Part shown: one piece after another, positions 35,404 to 46,426 of the stretch
Layout: every line of letters starts with the position of its first letter
How positions within the stretch are numbered: position 1 is the first letter of the stretch
Origin: Candidatus Solibacter sp.
GTDB taxonomy: Bacteria > Acidobacteriota > Terriglobia > Bryobacterales > Bryobacteraceae
NCBI GenBank assembly: GCA_013822245.1
Contig: PNKE01000012.1
Span: forward strand, 47,312 to 111,311
Reading direction: 5' to 3'
DNA length: 64,000 nucleotides
Notes under the pieces: model-generated
The model's input: only the letters and a program-made list of their open reading frames with translations
The model's database searches: none
What the model was told of the DNA's origin: nothing
Made by a program: the position numbers and the translations under genes

Positions 35404-36573
35404 CTATCTGCCGCGCGCCAGCGCCTGCTCCACCTCGGCCGTCATCCGGCCCTTCAACTCGCTGTGCAGGCTGCCCGTCGCCGGTCCGGCGAATCCGGCA
35501 TGAATCGCCACCACACGGTGCGCCCGGTCCACCAGGATCGACGTCGGAAACGCGCTGAAATTCACCAGTTGCGGCATCGCCTTCCGCACCTGCCCGTCCT
35601 CGGTCGATCCGGCCAGCAGCGTCAGATACGGCACGTTGTGGCGCCGGTTGAACGCCTGAATCTGCGGTACGTCCACAGCCGCGTCGCCGGTGTACTCAAA
35701 CGCCAGCGCCACCACCTCGAACCCCGACGGGCCGTACTTCTTATGCAACTCCGCCAGGAAAGGCGACTCGTCATGACAGTTCGGGCACCAACTGCCCATG
35801 ATCGTCATCAACACCGCCTTGCCCTTGAACCGTTCGTCGGCCAGCGTCACCACCCTGCCCGTCAGATCCTTCGCCGTGAACTGGAACGCCTCGTTCGCAT
35901 CCCTCACCCGCGTCACCGTGCTCGGGTCCGGCATCGACGCCCCTTCGCGCACACCCGTAAACTTCGTCCGCCCGTCGATCGTCCCGGTCAACTTGCCCGC
36001 GCCGTCCATCGCCAGCGTCACCTGTGTTGCCCGCACCAGGTCGAAGTGCGTCAGCGTCGCCTTGTTCCCACTGATCGCGCCCGCCAGCGTTCCGAAGTCG
36101 CCGTCGATCCGCAGCACCGTGCCCGTCAGCTTGCCGCCCGACATCTTGAACCGCGCCCTCATCCCGGCCCCGCCGCCTTCGGGCGTCAGCACCCAGTCGC
36201 CGTCGAATGCCGATTTCGCCGCACCCGCCTTCACCGCCACCGCCGGACGCGCCGAAAACGCCCTGCTCACCGGACCCCGCCGCGTCCGCCGCGTATAAGT
36301 CCCCTTCAACTCGCCGCCCTGTGACGACGCCTCCAACCACCCCGCATAGAAATCCCACTTCACCGCCAGCTTGCCCTGCGTGAACACCGCCGACGTCGAC
36401 CAGATCGGCCGGTCTCCATCCATCACCGCCGCCCTCAACCCGCCCGCCCTCGTCTCAAACTTCATCTGGAACCCGATCTCGCGATCCTCGGCCATCACCA
36501 CGGCGTCCCACGTCCCCTTCGGCGTCTGGGCCAGCGCCAGCCCGGCTGTCATCAACAAAAGCGCGTACTTCAT
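35404..36573 (-). CDS. Exported TlpA/ResA-like thioredoxin-fold protein
   Basis: 389 residues from the ATG at 36573 (signal peptide [16 protein letters not shown]). The first about 215 mature residues are beta-rich, with repeats of an [13 protein letters not shown] and [12 protein letters not shown] type. The C-terminal 160 residues are a redoxin: [20 protein letters not shown] with the CxxC active site, ALAFEYTGD, and [17 protein letters not shown] with cis-Pro. Periplasmic disulfide reductase or peroxiredoxin-like role. The ATG overlaps a TGA (ATGA) belonging to the hrpB-like remnant upstream. Confidence 0.85.
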   Translation of the reverse strand: MKYALLLMTAGLALAQTPKGTWDAVVMAEDREIGFQMKFETRAGGLRAAVMDGDRPIWSTSAVFTQGKLAVKWDFYAGWLEASSQGGELKGTYTRRTRRGPVSRAFSARPAVAVKAGAAKSAFDGDWVLTPEGGGAGMRARFKMSGGKLTGTVLRIDGDFGTLAGAISGNKATLTHFDLVRATQVTLAMDGAGKLTGTIDGRTKFTGVREGASMPDPSTVTRVRDANEAFQFTAKDLTGRVVTLADERFKGKAVLMTIMGSWCPNCHDESPFLAELHKKYGPSGFEVVALAFEYTGDAAVDVPQIQAFNRRHNVPYLTLLAGSTEDGQVRKAMPQLVNFSAFPTSILVDRAHRVVAIHAGFAGPATGSLHSELKGRMTAEVEQALARGR

Positions 36574-36713
36574 ACCTGACTCAAAGTGTATGGGTTCTCC
36601 GGCCGCTTGTGCTTGGGATACCGCCGCATCAACTCCCTCCGGAGCGCCGGATAACACCGCTCGCGGAATCCCTCCAAATCCGGCGTCGGCTTGCCCGCCC
36701 GCGCCGGTGAACG
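36570..36713 (-). pseudogene. C-terminal remnant of an HrpB-type helicase gene
   Basis: The minus-strand frame ending at 36570 reads [18 protein letters not shown] followed by [15 protein letters not shown]. This reproduces the conserved tail of HrpB helicases (DLxGFW...Y...RYPKHxWPxDP). Sequence further upstream no longer resembles HrpB in any frame and is soon occupied by the divergent aminotransferase promoter. The roughly 800-residue gene has been lost except for about 45 codons. Its TGA overlaps the redoxin ATG. Confidence 0.55.
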
Positions 36714-36825
36714 CAGTGCCACTCCCTCGGCGTGGAGATGACCTCGGGCAACAGCGGATCGATCAGTATCTTCGACAAGGCGTCTTCTTTGAGAATATAC
36801 GTCCGGAGGCGATAAACTGAATGCG

Positions 36826-37941
36826 ATGTCCAACCAAGCCTGCTCGCTTCAAGCCCCCGTGCGCCACCTCTTCGGACCCGGCCCCTCGCCCGTCCACCCG
36901 CGCGTCTATGAAGCCATGCGCCAGCCCATCGTCGGCCACCTGGACCCCTTCTTCTTCCAGGTGAACGAAGAGATCCGCGGCCTGCTGAACCTCTGCTTCG
37001 GCACCAGCAACGACTTCACCATGGTCATCTCCGGAACGGGGAGCGCCGGCATGGAGACCGCCGTCGTCAACTTCATCGAGCCTGGCTCGAAGGTGTGCAT
37101 CTTCGCCAACGGCTATTTCTCTGACCGTCTCACCGAGATGGCCACCCGCCAGCGCGCCCAGGTCGTCCGCCTCGAAAAACCCTGGGGCGAGGTCTTCACC
37201 GACGCCGAAGCCGAACAGTTCATCGCCCGCGAGAAACCCGCCGCCGTCGCCTTCGTCCAGGCCGAAACCTCCACCGGCGCCTACCAGCCCGGCCACGGCA
37301 TCGCATGCGCCGCCCACGCCCACGGCGCCCTGGTCATCATGGACTGCGTGACGAGCCTTGGCGGCATGCCCGTCGACGTGGACGCCGCCGGCATCGACAT
37401 CGCCTACTCCGGCACACAGAAAGCCCTCGGCTGCCCGCCCGGACTCGCCCCCATCACCGTCTCCCCCCTCGCCCTCGATTGGCTCCGCCAGCGCAAGACC
37501 ACCCCGGCCAGTTGGTACCTCGACCTGAAACTCCTGCTCGACTACTACGAAAGCGCCCACCGTTACCACCACACCGCGCCCATCTCGATGTTCTACGCCC
37601 TACGCGAAGCCCTCGAGATCGTCAAGGAAGAGGGACTCGAAGCCCGCTTCGCCCGCCACAAATCGAACCACGAAGCCTTCGTCGCCGGACTCGCCTCGCT
37701 CGGCCTCCAAATGCACGTCGCCCCCGAACACCGCCTCTGGACGCTGAACACCCCCCGCGTCCCCGAAGGCTCGATCGACCTCGAAATCCGCAAACGCCTG
37801 ATGGCCGGCTACTCCATCGAAATCGCCGGTGGCTTCGGACCCCTGGCCGGCAAAGTCCTCCGCATCGGCACCATGGGCTACGGCTCCTCGGCCGAAAACG
37901 TCAACCTCCTGCTGAAAGCGCTGAAGTCAGCGTTGGCCTAA
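36826..37941 (+). CDS. Class V aminotransferase, alanine/serine-glyoxylate type
   Basis: 371 residues. [19 protein letters not shown] start, [42 protein letters not shown], and the PLP lysine in [17 protein letters not shown] identify the AGXT/SgaA group. Converts glyoxylate to glycine with Ala or Ser as donor, linking photorespiration-like or C1 metabolism. Starts in a short gap facing the minus-strand hrpB remnant. The 37942-38035 stretch after it shows nothing. Confidence 0.93.
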   Translation: MSNQACSLQAPVRHLFGPGPSPVHPRVYEAMRQPIVGHLDPFFFQVNEEIRGLLNLCFGTSNDFTMVISGTGSAGMETAVVNFIEPGSKVCIFANGYFSDRLTEMATRQRAQVVRLEKPWGEVFTDAEAEQFIAREKPAAVAFVQAETSTGAYQPGHGIACAAHAHGALVIMDCVTSLGGMPVDVDAAGIDIAYSGTQKALGCPPGLAPITVSPLALDWLRQRKTTPASWYLDLKLLLDYYESAHRYHHTAPISMFYALREALEIVKEEGLEARFARHKSNHEAFVAGLASLGLQMHVAPEHRLWTLNTPRVPEGSIDLEIRKRLMAGYSIEIAGGFGPLAGKVLRIGTMGYGSSAENVNLLLKALKSALA

Positions 37942-38035
37942 CCGGCAGGCGCCGAGCGCGGTTGAACCTGCGGACCTGTACTCGTCGACCTATGGATTCG
38001 AGCGTTCGCCTCAGCCTACGCCGCGCGTCCGCCGA

Positions 38036-38353
38036 TCATGAGTCAGCGCCTCGGTGCAGCGAGAGAATCGCATTCAAATCCCGGGCGCCGTGGATCACCG
38101 AGATCACCTGTATGGGTTTGGTCTTCCACGCGTATGCGACAACGTACCGGTAGAAGTTCCAGAAGCGGTACTTCCGGCTGAGCAGTTCGTCGTGGTAATG
38201 CCCGATGCCCGGGGACCGGCCGAGCGTTTGAAGTCCTTCGAAGAACTCGACACGCAATCGCTCGGCGGCATCCGGGCTATCCTCGGCGATTTCGAGAAGG
38301 ATGTTTGTCAGGTCCTCGCGCGCCTGCGGGGTGAGGACGAACAACGGCTTCAC
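38036..38353 (-). CDS. parE: ParE/RelE-family toxin
   Basis: 105 residues. VLTPQAREDLTNILLEIAED start, SPGIGHYHDELLSRKYRFW loop and FYRYVVAYAWKTKPIQVISVIHGARDL C-terminus are typical of ParE. ParE toxins poison gyrase; RelE relatives cleave mRNA. The sequence favours ParE, but activity is inferred. The start overlaps the antitoxin stop by four bases (ATGA). Confidence 0.88.
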   Translation of the reverse strand: MKPLFVLTPQAREDLTNILLEIAEDSPDAAERLRVEFFEGLQTLGRSPGIGHYHDELLSRKYRFWNFYRYVVAYAWKTKPIQVISVIHGARDLNAILSLHRGADS

Positions 38354-38646
38354 GGCTTTGCGGCCTTCGATCGGCGGCGCTCCTTGAGCAACCCACGAAG
38401 CTCGTCGAACACATTATCCCCGTCCAGCAGTTCGCCCTGCCGGGCCTGGGCGGCGCCCCGCTTCAGCTTGGCTTTCAACTCCGCCAACGCGGCTTCGCGT
38501 TCCTGTTCGCGCTGCTCAAGCAACCGCAAAGCCTCCCTCACCACCTCGCTGCTGGATAGGTAGCGGCCCGATCGCACCCGGCTTTGCAGGAACGCTTCCA
38601 GTTCCGGCGTGAGCGAAATGTTCACCGTCGTGCGATTGGTGGCCAT
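38350..38646 (-). CDS. parD: ParD-type ribbon-helix-helix antitoxin
   Basis: 98 residues from the ATG at 38646. N-terminal ribbon-helix-helix (TVNISLTPELEAFLQSRVRS, YLSSSEVVREALRLLEQRE), then an extended toxin-binding tail ending RRSKAAKP. It dimerises, binds its operator and neutralises ParE. A consensus promoter ends 6 bases before this ATG, which supports the start and suggests a leaderless transcript. Confidence 0.88.
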   Translation of the reverse strand: MATNRTTVNISLTPELEAFLQSRVRSGRYLSSSEVVREALRLLEQREQEREAALAELKAKLKRGAAQARQGELLDGDNVFDELRGLLKERRRSKAAKP

Positions 38647-38652
38647 GCCTAC

Positions 38653-38691
38653 AATGTAAGCCGTGTGGCACATTGTGTCAATCTGTGGCAC
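38653..38691 (-). promoter_or_regulatory. parDE promoter with two TGTGGCAC operator-like repeats
   Basis: Minus-strand TTGACA (38681-38676) and TACATT (38658-38653) are separated by exactly 17 bases. Transcription should begin at or within a base or two of the parD ATG (38646). TGTGGCAC occurs at 38664-38671 (in the spacer) and 38684-38691 (upstream of -35), a 20-base period suited to autorepression by ParD dimers. Confidence 0.65.
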
Positions 38692-38931
38692 GACCTCGTC
38701 GTGTCGGGCCAACCACATCGCCAACCATCAGGCGTTTGTCGATGGACCCGCCGGTCCCGGTTGATTGCAGGACATAGGTCACGACGGGCGGGATACCCAC
38801 CGTGGAGGTGAGCGCCGACTTGAGCGAAACGAAGAAACGTCAAGTCATCGCGCTGGGCTGGCCGGTGCGGCGCTGGCCGCGTTCGGCATCCGGACACCGG
38901 CCGCTTGGTCATGGCCCCATAAGCCCTTTTT

Positions 38932-38960
38932 ATTTCCACGGCATGTTGCATTTCCACGGC
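38932..38960 (+). repeat. Direct repeat ATTTCCACGGC upstream of the ilv leader
   Basis: ATTTCCACGGC occurs at 38932-38942 and 38950-38960 (18-base period). TTGCAT (38946-38951) lies in this area and, 17 bases on, TAAGCT, a weak promoter match. Candidate promoter/operator of the ilv operon. The remaining part of 38692-38931 shows no gene. Confidence 0.35.
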
Positions 38961-38981
38961 TACTGTCTTAAGCTCTAAGAG

Positions 38982-39095
38982 ATGGCGCCAGCGGCACAAG
39001 TAATCCTCGAAAACAGGAACGCCGCACGTGTGTCTGTAAACTCCGTCGCTGTAGGCATTATTCGGATCGGAATCCGCCCGCACGGATCCGCCTGA
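38982..39095 (+). CDS. Val/Ile-rich leader peptide of the ilv operon
   Basis: A 37-codon frame (ATG 38982) or, more likely, a 21-codon frame from GTG 39030 with CAGGAA about 10 bases upstream. The short form reads V-S-V-N-S-V-A-V-G-I-I-R-I-G-I-R-P-H-G-S-A: 8 of 21 residues are Val or Ile, the end products of the pathway encoded downstream. The TGA (39093-39095) lies 34 bases before a terminator hairpin. No homologue is claimed. The case rests on composition, length and position. Confidence 0.5.
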   Translation: MAPAAQVILENRNAARVSVNSVAVGIIRIGIRPHGSA

Positions 39096-39104
39096 GTGAG
39101 CCAC

Positions 39105-39170
39105 GGCGCTTAAGAAAAGCAAGATCAAGGCCACCAGGCGGGTGCAAGACCCGAAGGTGGCCTTTCTCGT
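39105..39170 (+). terminator. Attenuator: terminator hairpin with a possible antiterminator arm before ilvB
   Basis: Terminator: AAGGCCACC (39127-39135) pairs perfectly with GGTGGCCTT (39156-39164). Inside it CGGGT/ACCCG (39139-39143 with 39149-39153) adds five pairs, and TTTCTCGT follows. Antiterminator: GGCGCTT (39105-39111) can pair with AAGGCC (39127-39132) with one bulged G. A ribosome resting on the leader stop at 39095 would cover the antiterminator arm and favour termination. One stalled on the Val/Ile codons would free it. This is the classical attenuation layout, predicted by eye. Confidence 0.55.
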
Positions 39171-39235
39171 ATATGGACGAATTGAATCCGGCTGCCGGCC
39201 CGATGCGGCGGCCTGAGAGGAAGCGATAAGAGCTT

Positions 39236-40966
39236 ATGTCGAACCTGATGAACGGCGCACACATCCTTCTGGAGTGTCTGGCCCGCGAGGGCGTGGATGT
39301 GATGTTCGGCTATCCCGGCGGAGTGATGCTGCCGCTGTATGACGCGATCTACGACAACCCGATCCAGCACGTCCTGGTCCGGCACGAAGAGAACGCCGCG
39401 TTTGCGGCGTCGGGCTATGCCAGATCGACGGGCAAGGTCGGGGTGTGCTGCGCGACGTCGGGTCCGGGCGCAACCAACCTGACCACGGGTCTGGTGGACG
39501 CGCTGATGGACTCGATTCCGATTGTGGCGCTGACCGGGCAGGTGACCTCGACGCTCATCGGAACCGACGCTTTCCAGGAAGCCGACACGTTCGGAATCAC
39601 CCGTCCGTGCACGAAGCACAATATCCTGGTGACGCGGGCCGACGAGATCGCGCACGCCATCCACGAAGCGTTCCACATCGCGAGCACGGGCAGGCCCGGT
39701 CCCGTGCTGGTGGATATCACCAAGGACGCCTTCCAGGGGCAGGCGCACTATGCCCCGGTGCACGAGATCCACCTGCCGGGCTACAAGGTGGTGACCGAAG
39801 GACACGCCGGGCAGATCCGGCGGGCGGCGCAGATGATGTGGGAGGCCAAGCGGCCGTATGTTTACGCCGGCGGCGGCATCATCTCGGCCAACGCGCATGA
39901 GGAACTCCGCGGCGTGGTGGAGACCCTCGACGCCCCGGCCGTTTGCACGCTGATGGGCCTGGGCGCACTGCCGGGTTCGCATCCCAATTTCATCTCCATG
40001 CCCGGCATGCACGGATCCTATGCGGCCAACATGGGCATGTATGAGTGCGATCTGCTGATCGCGCTCGGCGTCCGCTTCGACGACCGCGTGACGGGCCGTT
40101 TGAGTTCATTCGCGCCGCATGCGCGGGTGATCCATGTGGACATCGATCCGGCCGAAATCGGCAAGAACAGGGCCGTGGACCTGCCGATCGTGGGCGATGC
40201 GAGGAAGGTGCTCGCCAAACTGGTGAAGGCGCTCAAGGAACTGGCCCCGGAGATGCAGGCTCTGCGCGCCGCTGACCGGAAGGCGTGGTGGAGCGTGGTT
40301 CATGCCTGGAAGAATCAGCATCCGCTCGAACCGGTGTTTGGCGTGGACGAGATCAAGCCGCAGCAGTTGATGTATGAGATCGACAAGATCTCGGACGGCA
40401 AGGCGATCGTGGCCTCCGACGTCGGGCAGCACCAGATGTGGGCGGCGCAGTTTATCCGTTTCGACCAACCCAGGCTGTGGGTGAACTCGGGCGGGCTGGG
40501 CTCGATGGGATTCGGGCTGCCGTCGGCCATCGGGGCGCAGATGGCCCATCCAGGCAAGCTGGTGTTCTGTATCTGCGGCGACGGCGGTTTCCAGATGGCG
40601 CTGCCGGAACTGGCGACGCTGGCCAACTTCGGGCTGAATGTCAAAGTCGTGGTGATGAACAACGGCTACCTCGGCATGGTGCGTCAATGGCAGGAGCTGT
40701 TCTACAACAACCGGCTGTCGTCGGTTGAGATCAACACCTTCCCGAACGTCGAGCACCTTGGAGCGGCCTACGGGATCAAGGCCAAGATCGTGCGGTCGCC
40801 GCTCGAACTGGAGCGGGCGCTGCGCGAGGCGGTGGATGAGCCGGGTCCATATCTGATGGACGTCCGTGTGTCCTCGTTTGAAAACGTCTACCCGATGGTG
40901 CCGGCCGGCGGGGCGATCAACGAGATGGTGCTGGCGCCGCCACGGCCGGTGACGGTGCCGGAGTAG
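39236..40966 (+). CDS. ilvB: Acetolactate synthase, large (catalytic) subunit
   Basis: 576 residues. FGYPGGVMLPLYDAIYD, catalytic Glu at about 51 in VRHEENAAFAA, SGPGATNLTTGL, and the TPP/Mg motif CGDGGFQMALPEL with NNGYLGMVRQWQELFY. Condenses two pyruvates, or pyruvate with 2-oxobutyrate, in the first shared step of valine/isoleucine synthesis. FAD, TPP and Mg dependent. First enzyme gene of ilvB-ilvN-ilvC-cimA, downstream of the attenuator. Confidence 0.96.
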   Translation: MSNLMNGAHILLECLAREGVDVMFGYPGGVMLPLYDAIYDNPIQHVLVRHEENAAFAASGYARSTGKVGVCCATSGPGATNLTTGLVDALMDSIPIVALTGQVTSTLIGTDAFQEADTFGITRPCTKHNILVTRADEIAHAIHEAFHIASTGRPGPVLVDITKDAFQGQAHYAPVHEIHLPGYKVVTEGHAGQIRRAAQMMWEAKRPYVYAGGGIISANAHEELRGVVETLDAPAVCTLMGLGALPGSHPNFISMPGMHGSYAANMGMYECDLLIALGVRFDDRVTGRLSSFAPHARVIHVDIDPAEIGKNRAVDLPIVGDARKVLAKLVKALKELAPEMQALRAADRKAWWSVVHAWKNQHPLEPVFGVDEIKPQQLMYEIDKISDGKAIVASDVGQHQMWAAQFIRFDQPRLWVNSGGLGSMGFGLPSAIGAQMAHPGKLVFCICGDGGFQMALPELATLANFGLNVKVVVMNNGYLGMVRQWQELFYNNRLSSVEINTFPNVEHLGAAYGIKAKIVRSPLELERALREAVDEPGPYLMDVRVSSFENVYPMVPAGGAINEMVLAPPRPVTVPE

Positions 40967-40999
40967 AGGCCGCGAGAGGGAACAGGAGTAGTTAAAGCC

Positions 41000-41536
41000 A
41001 TGCTCATGACCATTTCATTGCTGATGGAGAACAGGCCGGGCGCATTGATGCGCGTGACCGGATTGCTGACCCAGCGCGGCTACAATATCGAGTCGCTGAC
41101 CGTGGCGCGGACGCTGGATCCGACGCTATCGCGGATGACCATCGGCGTCGACGTCGAGGCCCGGCTCAGGGCGCTGGTGATCAAGCAGATGAACCGGCTG
41201 GTGAATGTGCTGCAAGCCACCGATCTGACCGAGGTCCAGTCGGTGGTGCGCGAACTTGTGCTGCTGAGGGTCCGGGCGCCAATGGAGAGCCGCACGGCGA
41301 TCCTGAAGGAAGCCGAGATCTTCGCCGCGCGCGTCGTGGACAGCTCGGTCGAGGGCTTCGTGATCGAGGCCACCGGCGAAATCGAAAAGTTGAGCGAGTT
41401 CATCGCCGTGATGGGCTCGTATGGTGAGATCGAGGTGACGCGTTCGGGCGGCGTCGCCGTGTCGCTGGAAGCGAAGAAACTGCGGCTCGCGCCGCCTGTG
41501 CCCAGATCCCAGACCGAAACCGTTGAATCGAGATAA
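41000..41536 (+). CDS. ilvN: Acetolactate synthase, small (regulatory) subunit
   Basis: 178 residues. The N-terminal ACT domain (LLMENRPGALMRVTGLLTQRG, YNIESLTVART) binds valine for feedback inhibition. The C-terminal domain (VVDSSVEGFVIEATGEIEKL) contacts the large subunit. Length and architecture match IlvH/IlvN of ACT plus C-terminal type. It follows ilvB by 33 bases with GGAG before the ATG. Confidence 0.95.
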   Translation: MLMTISLLMENRPGALMRVTGLLTQRGYNIESLTVARTLDPTLSRMTIGVDVEARLRALVIKQMNRLVNVLQATDLTEVQSVVRELVLLRVRAPMESRTAILKEAEIFAARVVDSSVEGFVIEATGEIEKLSEFIAVMGSYGEIEVTRSGGVAVSLEAKKLRLAPPVPRSQTETVESR

Positions 41537-41551
41537 GGACGAACGAATACC

Positions 41552-42574
<1,023 letters not shown>

Positions 42575-42657
42575 ACGCCGGCGTGTCCGTTTTCGGGCCG
42601 GGGGCGGCGGCGCCGTCCTCCGGTCCGGCAAGTGAGTGTGTTTGAGGGAGTAAAGAG

Positions 42658-44277
<1,620 letters not shown>

Positions 44278-44296
44278 AGCCTGCCCAGGCCAGGTC

Positions 44297-44683
44297 ATGA
44301 CTCCGGAAGCGAATGCCAGGCTGAAACGACGGTTCCTGCGCACGCCGTCCAGTCCCGGCTCCTTCCGCGACGAGTTGATCCGGCGGACCGTCGCCTCCAT
44401 TCCGCGTGGCAAGGTTTCGTCCTACAAAGCTGTGGCGGCGGCGGCGGGATACCCGTTGAACCACAGGTTGGTCGTGAAAATACTGCGGGAAGCGGGCGAG
44501 AGATTGCCCTGGCACCGCGTTCTCGGCGCCCAGGGCGACATCCGGCTCAAAGGCGAGGCCGCCCTCGAACAGCGCCGCCGGCTGGAAATGGAGGGCGTGC
44601 GATTCAGGGGGAAACGCGTAGTGCTTACTGAGTTTGAGCACCAGTTCGAGACCTGGAAAATCGATCCGCCGGGCGGGTTCTAG
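44297..44683 (+). CDS. Alkyltransferase-like protein (ATL, MGMT fold without catalytic Cys)
   Basis: 128 residues from the ATG at 44297. The fold markers of O6-methylguanine methyltransferase are present (FRDELIRRTVASIPRGKVSS, helix-turn-helix NHRLVVKILREAG). The active-site PCHRV is PWHRV here, the Cys being replaced by Trp as in ATL1-type proteins. Such proteins bind O6-alkylguanine without repairing it and hand the lesion to nucleotide-excision repair. Starts 19 bases after cimA, so it may share the ilv transcript. Confidence 0.85.
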   Translation: MTPEANARLKRRFLRTPSSPGSFRDELIRRTVASIPRGKVSSYKAVAAAAGYPLNHRLVVKILREAGERLPWHRVLGAQGDIRLKGEAALEQRRRLEMEGVRFRGKRVVLTEFEHQFETWKIDPPGGF

Positions 44684-44765
44684 GACCCCACCTTAGGCGG
44701 GCCATGACCGGCGGCCCTTCCGCCGTCGAGCTTCTTTCTCTCAAACTGAGCGGGAGTAGACCGAT

Positions 44766-45203
44766 ATGGTGGTCGATCCCGTGCGAATCCTGCTGGCCTG
44801 TACCATCCTCGCCGGCGCTGCCTTCGGGCAGGGCCAGGGCGCCTCTCTGTTTCTGTCGATTCGCCCCCAGTGCGGCATCGTCGAATCGTCATACACCCGC
44901 CTGCCGGAGACGGCCGAGACTGTCGTCCGCTTCCGCTATGTCGCGCGCACCGGGGCGCAGGGCGGCAAGTTCCACCTGCTGACCGGACTTGATGCCAGCG
45001 GCGTGCAGGTTAGGACGAATATAGACGGACCAGTCAAGATATTTGACGGGCTGACCGTTAATCCAAACACCAACACATTACTGGCGGAGATTCATCCCAA
45101 CGGCCGAACGCCGAAGTCCGGCCATACCGGCGAGATCCGGCTCGTCTGGCCCAATCCCGGCGGCGCCGCGAGTCCTCCGCGTCTCAGTTTGACCTGCGAT
45201 TAA
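44766..45203 (+). CDS. Small secreted protein, first gene of a pilus-like cluster
   Basis: 145 residues, signal peptide ending AFGQ (about residue 22). The mature part is beta-predicted with two cysteines far apart (PQCGIVES and the terminal LTCD) that could form a disulfide. No domain recognised. It opens a run of seven plus-strand genes ending at 50499. It has its own GGGAG ribosome-binding site and a gap of 86 bases to the next gene, with a T7 run at about 45215. Confidence 0.7.
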   Translation: MVVDPVRILLACTILAGAAFGQGQGASLFLSIRPQCGIVESSYTRLPETAETVVRFRYVARTGAQGGKFHLLTGLDASGVQVRTNIDGPVKIFDGLTVNPNTNTLLAEIHPNGRTPKSGHTGEIRLVWPNPGGAASPPRLSLTCD

Positions 45204-45289
45204 GATAATTACCTTTTTTTGCGGAGATGCTCCGGGTAGGTATAAGGCCCTATCACCCCGCCGCCGATAGACATCTTGAGAGATCTAAG

Positions 45290-45823
45290 GTGTCAATCGC
45301 AGTCTGGAGACTTGTCGCCGTTTTGGCCACCCTGTCTTCGCCGGTCCTGGCGGAGGTGGCGGTGGTCTTCCAGACGGTCTCGGTGACGCTTCAACCGCAG
45401 GGTAAGGTTTCGGTTCCCAGCGGGCTCACGCTTCTGAAGGGCGCACAGGCATTCACCCCTTTCACGGGGACGATGACGGTGTCTTTCCGCGCGCGGACCT
45501 CGCCGGCGTCATCGGCCACCGTCACCCTGCAGGCCAACGGCAACTTCACGCCAGCCGGCGGGCCAAGCCTATCCTCGGGGGACTTGACGTTCACCTGCGG
45601 AGCGGCGGCCTACGGCAGCGCCTGTTCAGGCACTCAGACGATGAGTTCGACGGCCCAAAAAACCGTCGTCACTCTGCCCGCCGGGGCATGCACGGGAGGC
45701 GGCGGAAGCTGCAGCCCGGCCGATCCGGCAACCGTCCAGGTGAGTTTCCAGCTTTCGAATGATCCTTCGGTCTCAACGGGCACTTACAATCTGCAGGCCG
45801 TATTCACGGTAAGCAGCCTGTAG
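45290..45823 (+). CDS. Secreted pilin-like beta protein A
   Basis: 177 residues from GTG 45290, chosen for its signal peptide (IAVWRLVAVLATLSSPVLAE) and a GAGAG ribosome-binding site. The C-terminal half has paired Cys (DLTFTCGAAAYGSACSG and GACTGGGGSC) and ends QLSNDPSVSTGTYNLQAVFTVSS, echoed by the next gene's LTNDPRYETGNYTAVVRFTISAM. A closing beta strand of this sort (GxYxxxVxFTVS) is typical of pilin and spore-coat-U-like subunits that complete one another by strand donation. The pilin interpretation is inference. Confidence 0.7.
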   Translation: MSIAVWRLVAVLATLSSPVLAEVAVVFQTVSVTLQPQGKVSVPSGLTLLKGAQAFTPFTGTMTVSFRARTSPASSATVTLQANGNFTPAGGPSLSSGDLTFTCGAAAYGSACSGTQTMSSTAQKTVVTLPAGACTGGGGSCSPADPATVQVSFQLSNDPSVSTGTYNLQAVFTVSSL

Positions 45824-45861
45824 TGATCTTTCAAACAACGCTTCAATAGGAGTACAAAACA

Positions 45862-46401
45862 ATGCAGGGGAAGTTCTCTCTGTTCTTTATCCTTGTTGTG
45901 CTCGTGGCAGTCTCGCCGGCCGCTTTTGGCCAGTGGGTCTCCACGGGTACGACAAACATCACGGTCAGCGTCGGGCCCGAAGCGGCGCTCTCGGTCAACA
46001 GCGCCACGCCGCTGACCACCGGCACCACTCTGTTCGACGACTATGCCGGAACCACCACGTTCTCATATAAGGTCCGGACGACGAGAGTCGGCGGCAGCGG
46101 CTCTATCGCCGCCCAGGTGCTCACCGACTTCAGCCCCGGCAACGGCCCTTCGGTCCAGAATCCGCCGACGGCCGGCAACACGCTCAGCTACGGCTGCACG
46201 GTCGCCGGTCCAGGCTCGCCCTGCAGCGGTTCGATCGCGGCTCAGTATCAGGTGGACACCAACGTTGCCACCTTCGGCGCCAACGCGCGTTCGGCGAGAG
46301 CCGGCGATAGCGGCTCGCTGGCCTGGGTTCTGACCAACGATCCGCGGTACGAGACCGGTAACTACACCGCCGTGGTCCGCTTCACCATCTCGGCCATGTA
46401 G
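45862..46401 (+). CDS. Secreted pilin-like beta protein B (paralogue of A)
   Basis: 179 residues with a signal peptide (LFFILVVLVAVSPAAFGQ) and an AATAGGAG ribosome-binding site. Paralogous to protein A: shared cysteine pair (LSYGCTVAGPGSPCSG) and C-terminal YETGNYTAVVRFTISAM. The FDDYAGTTTFSYKVRTT segment matches A's FTGTMTVSFRARTS. Likely another subunit of the same extracellular structure. Confidence 0.72.
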   Translation: MQGKFSLFFILVVLVAVSPAAFGQWVSTGTTNITVSVGPEAALSVNSATPLTTGTTLFDDYAGTTTFSYKVRTTRVGGSGSIAAQVLTDFSPGNGPSVQNPPTAGNTLSYGCTVAGPGSPCSGSIAAQYQVDTNVATFGANARSARAGDSGSLAWVLTNDPRYETGNYTAVVRFTISAM

Positions 46402-46426
46402 AGATCCCGGTAGTTTCGGAGGAGCC

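Noticed and set aside
38806..38930. Possible decayed IS21-type transposase start (LSETKKRQVIALG then GWPVRR)
   Set aside because: The match is short, shifts frame within about 20 codons and has no inverted repeats. Too weak to annotate.
38649..39134. Minus-strand frame with a signal-like start (MALILLFLSAVAHSGG) opposite the ilv leader
   Set aside because: Unsupported after residue 30 and antisense to the better explained leader and attenuator.
45204..45289. Possible riboswitch between the first two pilus-like genes (T7 run and small GGAG/CTCC hairpin)
   Set aside because: No known aptamer core could be built; a simple attenuator or nothing is as likely.
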